From Alphaproteobacteria bacterium (lineage in GTDB: Bacteria > Pseudomonadota > Alphaproteobacteria > Micropepsales > Micropepsaceae): a DNA stretch of 64,000 nucleotides. Within the stretch, counting starts at the first letter, position 1; each line of letters starts with the position of its first letter. This document shows positions 44,932 through 52,915 of this stretch, in pieces. The notes under the pieces were generated by a model. It searched no databases, had not been told where the DNA came from, and worked only from the letters and a program-made list of their open reading frames with translations. The stretch lies in NCBI GenBank assembly GCA_017983635.1, contig JAGOBA010000001.1, forward strand, positions 186,001 through 250,000, given 5' to 3'. Both the position numbers and the translations under genes were made by a program.

Positions 44932-45354
44932 GTGCGCGCCATCGGTGGCGCGCTCGGCATTGCGGTGATGACGACGCTGGCCCATGCGGCGGGGCAACCG
45001 TTGATGAGTGTGCCGTTTGCGACGTCGATCGTGTTGGTGATGGGGTCACCGGAGGCGCCGCCCGCACGGCCGCGGGCCATCGTGGGCGGGCATTTGATTT
45101 CCGCCGGCGCCGCCGTCTTGTGCACGCTGTTGTTCGGCGAGGCGATGTGGGTCGCGCCGCTGGGGGTGGGGCTTGCGATTGCCGCGATGCACGCGCTCGA
45201 TGCGTTTCATCCGCCTGCGGGGATCAGCCCGCTGATCGTCACAAACGCGCACGCGAGCGCGCTGTTCGTTTTGTCACCCGTGCTGACGGGCGCGCTGATC
45301 CTGGTCGCGTTCGCGTTCGTCTACCACCGGCTCTCGGGCGAGCGGTGGCCATAG
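44932..45354 (+). CDS. HPP-family membrane protein (short form)
   Basis: A 140-residue protein with about four helices. VPFATSIVLVMGSPEAPPAR and PRAIVGGHLISA, then ALDAFHPPAGISPLIV, match the HPP family, named for the H-P-P motif. The start is a GTG at 44932. Typical members are about 20-50 residues longer at the N-terminus, so this copy may be short. It follows the SDR by 25 bases. Some relatives are implicated in nitrite transport, but the role here is unknown. Confidence 0.78.
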   Translation: MRAIGGALGIAVMTTLAHAAGQPLMSVPFATSIVLVMGSPEAPPARPRAIVGGHLISAGAAVLCTLLFGEAMWVAPLGVGLAIAAMHALDAFHPPAGISPLIVTNAHASALFVLSPVLTGALILVAFAFVYHRLSGERWP

Positions 45355-45455
45355 AACCTCGCGGAGGTTGCCGAGCTTGCAGACGAGACTGTTCGCAGGG
45401 AATACTCAGGCTTCTGCCCCCTATGCGGCCGTCAGCTGCCTGCGCGGAGTTAGAG

Positions 45456-46889
45456 GTGCCAAATTTCTTAGGACACGTTGATCGGGTCGACCAGTTCCTT
45501 ATCGCGGGTTGGGCGTTGGTTGACACAAACCCCGAGGCGCAGCCCGAGATCAGGATCATCCAGCAAGGCCGGGTCGTGGTTTCCCTCCGGCCCGCCTTTC
45601 TCGCGCCGCAGCTGCGCTCCGCGCTTAGACTTGCGCCGTCGAGTGCTCCGCCGTTGTACGCTTGGCGATTATGGTTCCCGTTGAGCAACGGCGTCACGCC
45701 CGGCATTCCGTTCAACATCGTCTTTTCAGAGAACAACAGCGCGCTGACTCTGGGACAAGACCGCACGATTGAGCTTGCCCCCGGCATCGACGCCGAGGCC
45801 CGCGCGGATTTGATGGAGGAAACCCTAGTCTTCCCATCGCTCAAACTGGACAAGGATGCCGTTAGAGTTTGGTGGAAGGTCGCTGGGCCCACCGCGCCCA
45901 ACCCGCCACAGCGTCTTCCAATCGAACTGGATGGTCGACCGATCGGATGGTTGGAGCGCAGCCAAGAGCCCTTTCTGTTCGACAAACCCGTCTACACCGG
46001 TCGCATCGACCTATCACCGGAGATGTTATTTTCCGAGCACACCCACCTTGCCAGGCTGCGCGTCGGAATCGGTCAAGAAACACCCCGTGCGTCCGCTCAC
46101 AATTCAATCAGGACGCTCGTCTTGCCGCGGACCCTTTTCCGTGATCAGCACAATGTTCCCGACCTCTCGAACATACATCGGGTTTCTGGCCCAACGTCCG
46201 ATCAGACTCAATATCTGGTTGGTGGCGTGACGACGTTTCTGCAGCTCGAAGCATTGTCGCACCGCTACTTTGGCCGGTCGATATTCAGTTTTCCGATGGT
46301 CGTTGACTGGGGCGTGGGGTGCGCGCGGGTCATGCGGAATTTCTTCGACGCGAGCATGCCCGGTGCTTCGGATCGCAACCGCGTTCAGCGCGTTCTCGGT
46401 CTCGATATCGATGAAGTCAACATCGACTGGTGTAACGCGAATCTGAGCGGACTTGGCCAGTACGAACGGCTTGGCTTCGAGGGGTTCGAGCTTGAATCCG
46501 CCAGCGTCGACTTTCTTTACGGAATTTCGGTGATGACACACCTCACGGAGTTCCACCAACATCTTTGGCTTGCCGAGATCGCGCGCGTTCTGAAACCTGG
46601 CGGTTGTGCCGTTCTCACAACCCATGGCGAGTTTGTCGTATATGGCGAGTATGCGCTTTCGGGGAGCGTGGGAATCTCAACGCCATTTGTCGATAAGTTT
46701 GGGTTCTTTGACGGCGTGCCCGACAACGCGCTTGGCGATGGGTTGGACACCTATTACAGGGCCACCTACCATGCGAGGCGGTACATTCGTGAGAACTGGG
46801 GCCGTTACCTTGAGGTCTTGGACATCGTCCCTGCCGCAAATGCTTTTCGGCAAGATTTCGTCGTATTGAAGAAGAATCTCGTCACGTAG
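45456..46889 (+). CDS. SAM-dependent methyltransferase with N-terminal beta domain
   Basis: A 477-residue protein. The N-terminal part begins with FLGHVDRVDQFLIAGWALVD, a G-x-V-D...GWA-x-D motif seen in modules attached to surface-polysaccharide enzymes. The C-terminal class I methyltransferase shows VDWGVGCARVMRNF (SAM loop), VLGLDIDEVNIDWC, DFLYGISVMTHLTEFHQHLWL and ARVLKPGGCAVLTTHGE. Probably modifies a glycan or lipid in envelope synthesis; inference only. The GTG at 45456 with GGAG six bases upstream is preferred over the ATG at 45423. Base composition is a little less GC-rich than its neighbours. Confidence 0.8.
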   Translation: MPNFLGHVDRVDQFLIAGWALVDTNPEAQPEIRIIQQGRVVVSLRPAFLAPQLRSALRLAPSSAPPLYAWRLWFPLSNGVTPGIPFNIVFSENNSALTLGQDRTIELAPGIDAEARADLMEETLVFPSLKLDKDAVRVWWKVAGPTAPNPPQRLPIELDGRPIGWLERSQEPFLFDKPVYTGRIDLSPEMLFSEHTHLARLRVGIGQETPRASAHNSIRTLVLPRTLFRDQHNVPDLSNIHRVSGPTSDQTQYLVGGVTTFLQLEALSHRYFGRSIFSFPMVVDWGVGCARVMRNFFDASMPGASDRNRVQRVLGLDIDEVNIDWCNANLSGLGQYERLGFEGFELESASVDFLYGISVMTHLTEFHQHLWLAEIARVLKPGGCAVLTTHGEFVVYGEYALSGSVGISTPFVDKFGFFDGVPDNALGDGLDTYYRATYHARRYIRENWGRYLEVLDIVPAANAFRQDFVVLKKNLVT

Positions 46890-46893
46890 CGGG

Positions 46894-46924
46894 GAGAGGT
46901 CAGGGTGCAAGGTCCCGACCTCTC
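46894..46924 (+). terminator. Hairpin after the methyltransferase gene
   Basis: GAGAGGTC-A-GGG pairs with CCC-GACCTCTC around an 8-base loop: an 11-bp stem with one bulge. It lacks a T-run, and its right arm overlaps the stop of the outer-membrane remnant on the other strand. Confidence 0.5.
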
Positions 46925-47153
46925 AATCCAGCGGGATTGTCGCCCTCAGCCGCACGTCGTCCGTTTCGAGATTGATGTCGCCTTGATCGGCGCCCGCAAA
47001 CGTGACGTCGCTGCGGCCGTAGTCGCTATGGCGATACTCAAGCCCGAAGCGCCAACCGCTTTGCGCTTGCCACTCGATGCCGGTGCCGGCCGTCCAACCC
47101 GCCAGTGCCTTTGCTGTCGCCGACCCCGCTGATGAACCGCAGATGAGTGGGCG
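46923..47153 (-). pseudogene. Fragment of an outer-membrane beta-barrel (Opa/OmpA-like) protein
   Basis: Directly after the SDR stop, in the same minus-strand frame, is an open stretch of about 76 codons ending at 46923. It reads ALAGWTAGTGIEWQAQSG, then RFGLEYRHSDYG and DDVRLRATIPLD. The GWTAG.G.EW...W....EY...D.G pattern and alternating C-terminal strand are typical of the last strands of an alphaproteobacterial porin-family barrel. The N-terminal two-thirds and signal peptide are absent, so this is a truncated remnant. Confidence 0.65.
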
Positions 47154-48020
47154 TCAACGCTGTCCGGGTTCCGAGATCATGCCCTTGGCCGGACCGCCGC
47201 GCTTCTTGTTCTCTTCGGTGCAAAGGCGTTCGATTTCGGGCATCTGGGCTACGTAAGGCTTTGGGTTGCCGGCGGCGAACCATCTGAGGGCGAGGGCTGC
47301 GCGCACCCATCCGGGTGCCAGCACACGACGTTTGCGGGTGAGGACGCCGTCGACGATGGCGTTGTTCGCAATGTCGACGGGCGAGATGCGTTTTAGCGGC
47401 CCCGGCAGGCGCTCGCGCACATAGGTGAAGGCCGGATGCTCCCCGCCCGCTTTCACCAGGTCGGTTTCGAGCCAGCAAAAATATGCGACGCCGACATCGA
47501 TGCCTTTGTGCAGGACCTCGGCGCGGAAGGTGTTGAGGAGGCTCTCGGTCGCGGACTTGCTGGCACCGTAAGCCGCAAGGCCCGGCGGCGCGAGGGCGGC
47601 GGCAATCGAGGCAACGCTGAGGAAGTAGCCTTTCGACTCCGCCAGATGCGGCAGCGAGGCTTGGACCGCGTTGAAAGTGCCCTCAACGTTGACCGCCATG
47701 ACGCGGCGGAAGTGGTCCGGCGCCATGGTCGCCAGCAGATCGAAGTTCGCGATGCCGGCGTTCGAAACGACGACATCGATGCGGCCGAAGCGCTCGCGCA
47801 CGCCTTCAAACGCACTGCCGACCGCTGTACGGTCGGTCATGTCAGCTTCGAAAGCGACCGCGCGCTCGCCGATGGCCTTGGCGTTCTGCCGCAGGAGATC
47901 GCCTTCGAGGCCGACTAAACCGACGGCGTAGCCCTTCTTCGCGAGGCCTGCGGCGACGCCGGCGCCTATGCCGCGCGCGGCGCCGGTGACGATGGCGACT
48001 TTGGACACTGACTTGCTCAT
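47154..48020 (-). CDS. SDR-family oxidoreductase
   Basis: A 288-residue short-chain dehydrogenase: cofactor loop TGAARGIGAGVAAGLA, VSNAG, the catalytic SVASIAAALAPPGLAAYGASKS (Ser/Tyr/Lys) and a hydrophobic C-terminal extension (WVRAALALRWFA). This matches the classical-type group with a membrane-associating tail. Substrate unknown. Copy B of the cloverleaf repeat separates it from the acyl-CoA dehydrogenase. Confidence 0.9.
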   Translation of the reverse strand: MSKSVSKVAIVTGAARGIGAGVAAGLAKKGYAVGLVGLEGDLLRQNAKAIGERAVAFEADMTDRTAVGSAFEGVRERFGRIDVVVSNAGIANFDLLATMAPDHFRRVMAVNVEGTFNAVQASLPHLAESKGYFLSVASIAAALAPPGLAAYGASKSATESLLNTFRAEVLHKGIDVGVAYFCWLETDLVKAGGEHPAFTYVRERLPGPLKRISPVDIANNAIVDGVLTRKRRVLAPGWVRAALALRWFAAGNPKPYVAQMPEIERLCTEENKKRGGPAKGMISEPGQR

Positions 48021-48035
48021 GCCAACGACCAGAGG

Positions 48036-48174
48036 CTTCCCCCCTTGCGGGGGAAGCTGGCGCGCCGAAGGCGCGACTGATGGGGGGTGACGCGCGTTAG
48101 CGCGCTATGCGCGTTACCCCCCATCCGTCTCGCCGCCTTTGGCGGCGATCGACCTTCCCCCGCAAGGGGGGAAG
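48036..48174. repeat. Cloverleaf-like intergenic repeat, copy B
   Basis: About 139 bases: terminal hairpins CTTCCCCCCTTGCGGGGGAAG and its counterpart at 48154-48174, internal hairpins CGCGCCGAAGGCGCG and CGCCGCCTTTGGCGGCG, and an outer stem GATGGGGGG/CCCCCCATC. It has the same plan as copies at 29850 and 50281. Confidence 0.8.
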
Positions 48175-48195
48175 GCTTCAATCCGTCCAGTTTCA

Positions 48196-49404
48196 TCACA
48201 GCCCCAGCACCAGCTTGGCCATGATGTTGCGCTGGATCTCGTTGGAGCCGGCGTAGATCGCCGCCTTGCGGAGGTTGAAGTAGTACGGCGCGGTGGTCAC
48301 GGCGTAGTCGGGCTGCGGCCACGGCTCGTTGACGCGCGCCCAAGGGTTTTGCACGAACGGCATCGCACCGTACTGGACCGCTTCCAGCGCCAGCTCCGTT
48401 ATCGCTTGCTGCAACTCGGTGCCGCGGGTCTTGAACAACGACGATTCCGCGCCGGGGCGGCCGCCGGTCGCGAGTTTCGAAAAGACGCGCAGTTCGGTGA
48501 ACTCCAGCGCGTGGAGCTGGATTTCCACTTCTTCGATCTTGCGGCGAAAGTCCGCGTCGTCGATCAGCCGCCGGCCGTCGGCGCCTTCGGCGGCGGCGAT
48601 CGTGCGCACTTTCTTCAGCGACCGTTTCAGGCCGGGCGCGTAGGCGTTGCCACGCTCGAACTCGAGCAGATATTTGGCGTAGGTCCAGCCTTCGTCCTGC
48701 TTGCCGATCAGGTTTTCCTTCGGCACCCGCACGTCGTCGAAGAAGACCTGGTTGATTTCCTGCTCGTTGTCGGGCGGGCCGTCGAGCGTCACGATCGGTT
48801 TGACGGTGATGCCCGGCGTCTTCATGTCGATGAGAATAAACGAGATGCCCTCTTGCGGCTTCTTGCCCGGCGTCGTGCGCACGAGGCAGAAAATCCAATC
48901 CGCCCATTGGGCATGCGTCGTCCAAATCTTCGTACCGTTGCAGAGGTAGTGATCGCCCTTATCCTCGGCGCGCATGGCGAGGCTTGCCAGGTCGGAGCCG
49001 GAGCCGGGTTCGGAATAGCCTTGGCACCACCAGATGTCCGACGACAGGATCGGCGGCAGGTGCCGCTTCTTCTGTTCGTCGTTGCCGAACGCCATGATGA
49101 CGGGCGCGACCATCTTCAGCCCCATCGGACTGACGATCGGCGTGCCGGCCGCCGACATTTCGAGGTCGAAGATGTACTTCTGGTTCGCCGTGAAACCCGG
49201 ACCGCCCATGGCCTTCGGCCAGTTCACGGCCGCCCAGCCGCGTTCATAAAGCGCCTTCTGCCATTTCACCTGACCGGTCTTGTCGAGGTAGCCGTTCTTG
49301 GAGAAGGACATCTTGCGGCGGAGGTCTTCGTCGTATTTCTCCGCAATGAACGCGCGCACTTCATCGCGAAATTTCAGATCGTCGTTGCTGAAAGAGAGTT
49401 CCAT
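48196..49404 (-). CDS. Acyl-CoA dehydrogenase (long FadE type)
   Basis: A 402-residue FAD enzyme. WCQGYSEPGSGSDLASLAMR is the FAD/substrate loop of the larger ACAD type that handles branched or ring-bearing acyl-CoAs. GTKIWTTHAQWADWIFCLVRT, ISFILIDMKTPGI and IYAGSNEIQRNIMAKLVLGL complete the picture. It is a paralog of the enzyme at 54175. It starts at 49404, 13 bases after the monooxygenase-like gene, so the two are probably co-transcribed. Confidence 0.93.
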   Translation of the reverse strand: MELSFSNDDLKFRDEVRAFIAEKYDEDLRRKMSFSKNGYLDKTGQVKWQKALYERGWAAVNWPKAMGGPGFTANQKYIFDLEMSAAGTPIVSPMGLKMVAPVIMAFGNDEQKKRHLPPILSSDIWWCQGYSEPGSGSDLASLAMRAEDKGDHYLCNGTKIWTTHAQWADWIFCLVRTTPGKKPQEGISFILIDMKTPGITVKPIVTLDGPPDNEQEINQVFFDDVRVPKENLIGKQDEGWTYAKYLLEFERGNAYAPGLKRSLKKVRTIAAAEGADGRRLIDDADFRRKIEEVEIQLHALEFTELRVFSKLATGGRPGAESSLFKTRGTELQQAITELALEAVQYGAMPFVQNPWARVNEPWPQPDYAVTTAPYYFNLRKAAIYAGSNEIQRNIMAKLVLGL

Positions 49405-49417
49405 TGGCTGAAATACC

Positions 49418-49708
49418 TCAGAGCTTCTCGAGCAGTTCGATGCCTGGCCGCCCGTCGAGAACGGCACCAAGTTTCGGACCTGCCGCGGCCATGTGCGGGG
49501 TCGTGCGGTGCGCCGCGAGGTCGGCGTCGCTCTTGTACTGTTCCATGACGATGTAGGTCGAGGCGTTCGCCTTCGACTTAAAGAGTTCGTATTGGAGCGC
49601 GCCGGGTTCGTTCTTCTTCACCGCGGCTTGCAGTTCGAGGAAGAGGGCTTCGAACTCCGATTCTTTGCCGGGTTTGATTTTGAGCGTGGCGACGATGCCG
49701 ATGGTCAT
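49418..49708 (-). CDS. Antibiotic-biosynthesis-monooxygenase (ABM) domain protein
   Basis: A 96-residue ferredoxin-like ABM fold: MTIGIVATLKIKPGKESEFE, NEPGALQYELFKSKANAST and YIVMEQYKSDADLAAHRTTP are the classic segments of YgiN-type quinol monooxygenases. These act as cofactor-free oxygenases or as small stress proteins. It sits between the GNAT gene and the acyl-CoA dehydrogenase on the same strand. Confidence 0.88.
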   Translation of the reverse strand: MTIGIVATLKIKPGKESEFEALFLELQAAVKKNEPGALQYELFKSKANASTYIVMEQYKSDADLAAHRTTPHMAAAGPKLGAVLDGRPGIELLEKL

Positions 49709-49748
49709 GGGCGTTCTCCGATGTGAATGGTGATTGCTGCCAAGTAGA

Positions 49749-50252
49749 CTAAAGCGGGCGACGAAGCACAAGGGTGCGGCGCAGCCGTTTCGCTTCGGGA
49801 TCGAGTTCGCGCGTGGTCTCGTACACGAAGCCTTCCGTAGCGTAGAGGTGGCGCGCTTTCGTGTTGGGCTCGACGACGCCGAGGCGGATCACGGTGCCGC
49901 CTTGCACGCGCACCCAGCCATAGAGCGCATGCAAGCATCGCCGCCCTGCCCCGCCGCCGCGCACAGCTTTCGAGAGGAAGATGAGGCCGAGGTGCCAGAT
50001 GTGCGGTTCGGGGTAGCTGCGGATTAGATCGATGACACCCTCGACGCGGCCATTGCGTTCGAGCGCGAACGTGAACTTGTCCTCGCGCGTGCGACCCGGC
50101 GGTAGCGCGTCGCGCACTTCGTCGACGGGAAAAGCGCGGCCGTTGGCTTCGAAGTACTCGGGGTCTTCGTCGAAGAGGGCTTGCAACGGTGCCACGTCGC
50201 GCGCTTCGAAAGGGCGCGCAGTAAAGCCGACGATTTGAGGTGGCGACGTCAT
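49749..50252 (-). CDS. GNAT-family N-acetyltransferase
   Basis: A 167-residue acetyltransferase. The fold is visible as RPFEARDVAPLQALFDEDP at the start, the beta-hairpin VEGVIDLIRSYPEPHIWHLGLIFLSKAVRGGG (acetyl-CoA loop R-G-G-G-A-G-R) and VVEPNTKARHLYATEGFVYE near the end. Substrate unknown. The ATG at 50252 is taken. Cloverleaf repeat copy C lies immediately upstream. Confidence 0.88.
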   Translation of the reverse strand: MTSPPQIVGFTARPFEARDVAPLQALFDEDPEYFEANGRAFPVDEVRDALPPGRTREDKFTFALERNGRVEGVIDLIRSYPEPHIWHLGLIFLSKAVRGGGAGRRCLHALYGWVRVQGGTVIRLGVVEPNTKARHLYATEGFVYETTRELDPEAKRLRRTLVLRRPL

Positions 50253-50280
50253 TGATCCCTTTCTCAACAATTGCCCCGCG

Positions 50281-50422
50281 CTTCTCCCCAACGGGGAGAA
50301 GCTGGCGCGCCGCGAAGCGGCGTGACTGATGAGGGGAGCCCGCGGCGAGTGCTTTCGCGGTGTCCCCTCATCGGTCTCGGGCGCCCTAGGCGCCGATCCA
50401 CCTTCTCCCGTTCCGGAAGAAG
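50281..50422. repeat. Cloverleaf-like intergenic repeat, copy C (divergent)
   Basis: About 142 bases with terminal hairpins CTTCTCCCCAACGGGGAGAAG and a similar pair at 50402-50422, an internal CGCGCCGCGAAGCGGCG hairpin, an outer stem TGATGAGGGGA/TCCCCTCATC and GGGCGCCCTAGGCGCC. Same order as copies A and B but with sequence drift. Confidence 0.75.
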
Positions 50423-50435
50423 GGCTAGGGCAGAA

Positions 50436-51236
50436 TTACTTTCCCTTGTAGTTCCCCGGGCGCTTTTCGAAAAAGGCGTTCACGGCTTCCGCATGGTCCT
50501 CGGTGTGGTGGGCGAGCGCCTGCATGGCGGCCGAGAGTTCCATGATGTTGTCAAAACTCGTGGCTTGGCCTTCACGGAGCAGGCGCTTGGTCATGCGCAG
50601 CACGTCGGGCGGTTGGGCTGCCATGCGCTGGGCGAGCTTCATGGCTTCGTCCATCAATGTTGCTGCGGGGACCACTTTGGACACCAGGCCCCAGCTCAGC
50701 GCGGTCGGGGCGTCGATGGTTTCGCCGGTGTAGAGCAGCTCGCTGGCGCGGGCCATGCCGATGACGCGCGGGAGGAGCCACGCGCCGCCGTCGCCCGGGA
50801 TGAGTCCGATCTTCAAGAACGTAGCACCAAAGATGGCGGTGTCGCTGGCGATACGCGTGTCGGCAAGGCAGGCAACATCGTTGCCAAGGCCGATCGCCGG
50901 GCCGTTCACGGCGGCGATCACCGGCACCTCAATGCCCCACACGCTGCGTACGATCTTGTGGATGCCGGTGCGGTAGCGTTCGCGGATCGAGACGCCGGGA
51001 CCGGCAAAGGCGCCTCCCCGTTCGCGCATCGCCTTCACGTCGCCGCCGGCGGAGAACGCCTTGCCGGCGCCGGTCAAGATCACGGCGCGGACGCCACGGT
51101 CGGCGTTGATCCTCGCGGCGGCGGCCGCGAAGACATCGCCGTCGCCGTCGTGGCCGAGGGGGTTGCGCGACTCGGCGCGGTTGATGGTCAGCGTGACCAC
51201 AGGGCCGTTCACTTCAAAAAGTAAGACTTCGCTCAT
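50436..51236 (-). CDS. Enoyl-CoA hydratase/isomerase family protein
   Basis: A 266-residue crotonase-fold enzyme: TLNRA-type TLTINRAESRNPL, AVILTGAGKAFSAGGDVKAM (CoA/oxyanion loop), VPVIAAVNGPAIGLGNDVACLADTRIAS and GLIPGDGGAWLLPRVIG (active-site Glu position is Asp in PGDGG). The C-terminal helix carries FFEKRPGNYKGK. Catalyses hydration or isomerisation of enoyl-CoA. The ATG at 51236 has GGCAGGG upstream. It fits the surrounding fatty-acyl catabolic genes. Confidence 0.92.
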   Translation of the reverse strand: MSEVLLFEVNGPVVTLTINRAESRNPLGHDGDGDVFAAAAARINADRGVRAVILTGAGKAFSAGGDVKAMRERGGAFAGPGVSIRERYRTGIHKIVRSVWGIEVPVIAAVNGPAIGLGNDVACLADTRIASDTAIFGATFLKIGLIPGDGGAWLLPRVIGMARASELLYTGETIDAPTALSWGLVSKVVPAATLMDEAMKLAQRMAAQPPDVLRMTKRLLREGQATSFDNIMELSAAMQALAHHTEDHAEAVNAFFEKRPGNYKGK

Positions 51237-51397
51237 TTCATGGCCCTGCCATTTGTGGGTGTTCACACGAAGGTAACCATGTGACCGCGCGGCGCAAGCG
51301 GCCGCACGCGCATCCACGCGACTTGCCCAGTCTTCCTTAACGGCTGGCGGGGCATGATGCACGCCGATTTGGTGGGGTGTGGGGTCCCGGTTTGCAG

Positions 51398-52855
51398 ATG
51401 GATGCGACCGCAAGAGCCAGTTTCTCGACTGCGCAACCTGGCGGCGGCGGGATGCTGACGGCTGCGCGTTTTGCGAAGCTACGTCACGACCAGTTCTGCC
51501 TGGCGCAAACGAACACAGCGCCGTCGGCGTACGGCATGCCGGTGTTCGCGCTCATTCTGTGCGCCATGATGGTGCAGTGGGTGCCGGTGACGGAACTCGC
51601 GCTTTGGTTCGGGGCGGTGCTTGTGTTCATCGCACCGGGGATCGCGCTGAACCTAATGTTCGCGCGGGCGGGCAAGCCGATCAAAGACTCCGAGCGCTGG
51701 CAGTTTGCGTTTACGTTGACGTCCGGCGCGTTCGCGGTGGTGTGGGCTGCGCCGCCATTTCTGTTTTGGCACCACATGGACACGATCGGCCACTTGCTGC
51801 TGAGCGTGAACTTGGCGTGCTGCATCGCCGGTACGGCCGCGCTGCAAGCGGCGTGCCCGAGGCTCGCCGTCGCGTCGATTACGCCGTACTCGCTCGCGCT
51901 GATCGTGCCACCGCTGTTCGAGGGCTCAGCGCTTTACTACGGGTTGAGCGGATTGAGCATCGGGTTCGTTCTGTTCATGGCACAGCTCGCCTATCATATG
52001 CATATGACGTCGCGCGACATGCTGATGCTGCGCGAGGACAAGAGCGAACTGATCGAGCAGCTCACCGCTGCGAAGATTGAATCCGACAAGGCGCGGTTGC
52101 GTGCGGAAGCCGCCAGCCAGGCGAAGTCGGAGTTCCTGGCCAATATGAGCCATGAGTTGCGCACGCCCTTGAACGCGATCTTGGGCTTCTCCGAGATCAT
52201 GAAGGGCGAGGTTTTCGGCAGTCTAGGCTCGCCGCAGTATGTCGAGTACGCTAACCATATTCACGGTAGCGGCCAACACCTGCTGGGCCTTATCAACGAC
52301 GTGCTGGATTTGTCGCGCATCGAGGCCGGCCGCTTTGTGGTGCGGGCGACCGAGATCGACGTGCGCGAGGCGGTGCAGAGCGCGCTCGCTATGTTCGAGG
52401 TGCGCGCCGCGGAAGGCAACGTTACGCTGAAATTCGACGGCGACCCCGCGTTGCCCTTGCTGTTGGCGGACGAACGGGCGTTGCGCCAAGTTCTGCTCAA
52501 TCTGATTTCGAACGCGCTCAAGTTTACGCGCGTCGGCGGCAAGGTCACCGTGTTCGCGAAACGCACCACGGGCGGTGGCATGGATCTCGGCGTCAGCGAT
52601 ACCGGCGTTGGCATCGATCCGGCGGACGTGGCCACCGTGTTCGAGGCCTTCGGTCAGGGCCAGCACGACATTGCCATGCGCGAGAAGGGCACGGGCCTGG
52701 GCCTGCCGATCGTGCGTGGGCTAATCGAGGCGCACGGCGGCAAAGTGAAGCTCACCAGCGAACTCGGCAAGGGAACGACAGTGACCTGCTGGTTTCCCCG
52801 CGAACGACTGACCGCGCCGCAGCCCGTGCCGATCCGGCTGGCGACGGTTATCTAG
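51398..52855 (+). CDS. Membrane sensor histidine kinase
   Basis: A 485-residue kinase. The N-terminal half carries about six membrane helices (residues 45-205), a short coiled coil follows, then HisKA with the phospho-acceptor His near residue 252 (FLANMSHELRTPLNAILGFSEIM). The HATPase domain has the N box LLNLISNALKFT, G1 DTGVGI and G2 GTGLGLPIV. The H-box with NAILGFSEIM resembles the PleC/DivJ-type alphaproteobacterial kinases. No response regulator is adjacent, so it is an orphan. The ATG at 51398 is chosen; a GTG at 51377 is in frame. Confidence 0.92.
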   Translation: MDATARASFSTAQPGGGGMLTAARFAKLRHDQFCLAQTNTAPSAYGMPVFALILCAMMVQWVPVTELALWFGAVLVFIAPGIALNLMFARAGKPIKDSERWQFAFTLTSGAFAVVWAAPPFLFWHHMDTIGHLLLSVNLACCIAGTAALQAACPRLAVASITPYSLALIVPPLFEGSALYYGLSGLSIGFVLFMAQLAYHMHMTSRDMLMLREDKSELIEQLTAAKIESDKARLRAEAASQAKSEFLANMSHELRTPLNAILGFSEIMKGEVFGSLGSPQYVEYANHIHGSGQHLLGLINDVLDLSRIEAGRFVVRATEIDVREAVQSALAMFEVRAAEGNVTLKFDGDPALPLLLADERALRQVLLNLISNALKFTRVGGKVTVFAKRTTGGGMDLGVSDTGVGIDPADVATVFEAFGQGQHDIAMREKGTGLGLPIVRGLIEAHGGKVKLTSELGKGTTVTCWFPRERLTAPQPVPIRLATVI

Positions 52856-52861
52856 CGGATG

Positions 52862-52912
52862 GTGTTTGGGGAATGGGTAATGGTGCACCAATCACCATCA
52901 CCCAATCACGAT
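52862..52912. repeat. G-rich GGGGAATGGGTAATGG repeat, hairpin form
   Basis: Contains GGGTAATGGTG and CACCATCACCC, an inverted repeat with one mismatch. Same family as the units at 40354, 40768 and 54108. Confidence 0.6.
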
Positions 52913-52915
52913 AAC

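Noticed and set aside
43854-45125. Upstream extension of the 42588 minus-strand frame
   Set aside because: It overlaps the SDR and HPP genes in antisense. The signal peptide at 43853 marks the true start.
29850-50422. CRISPR array from the repeated G/C-rich hairpins
   Set aside because: There are only three copies, thousands of bases apart, each about 140 bases with internal stems; no regular short repeat-spacer pattern.
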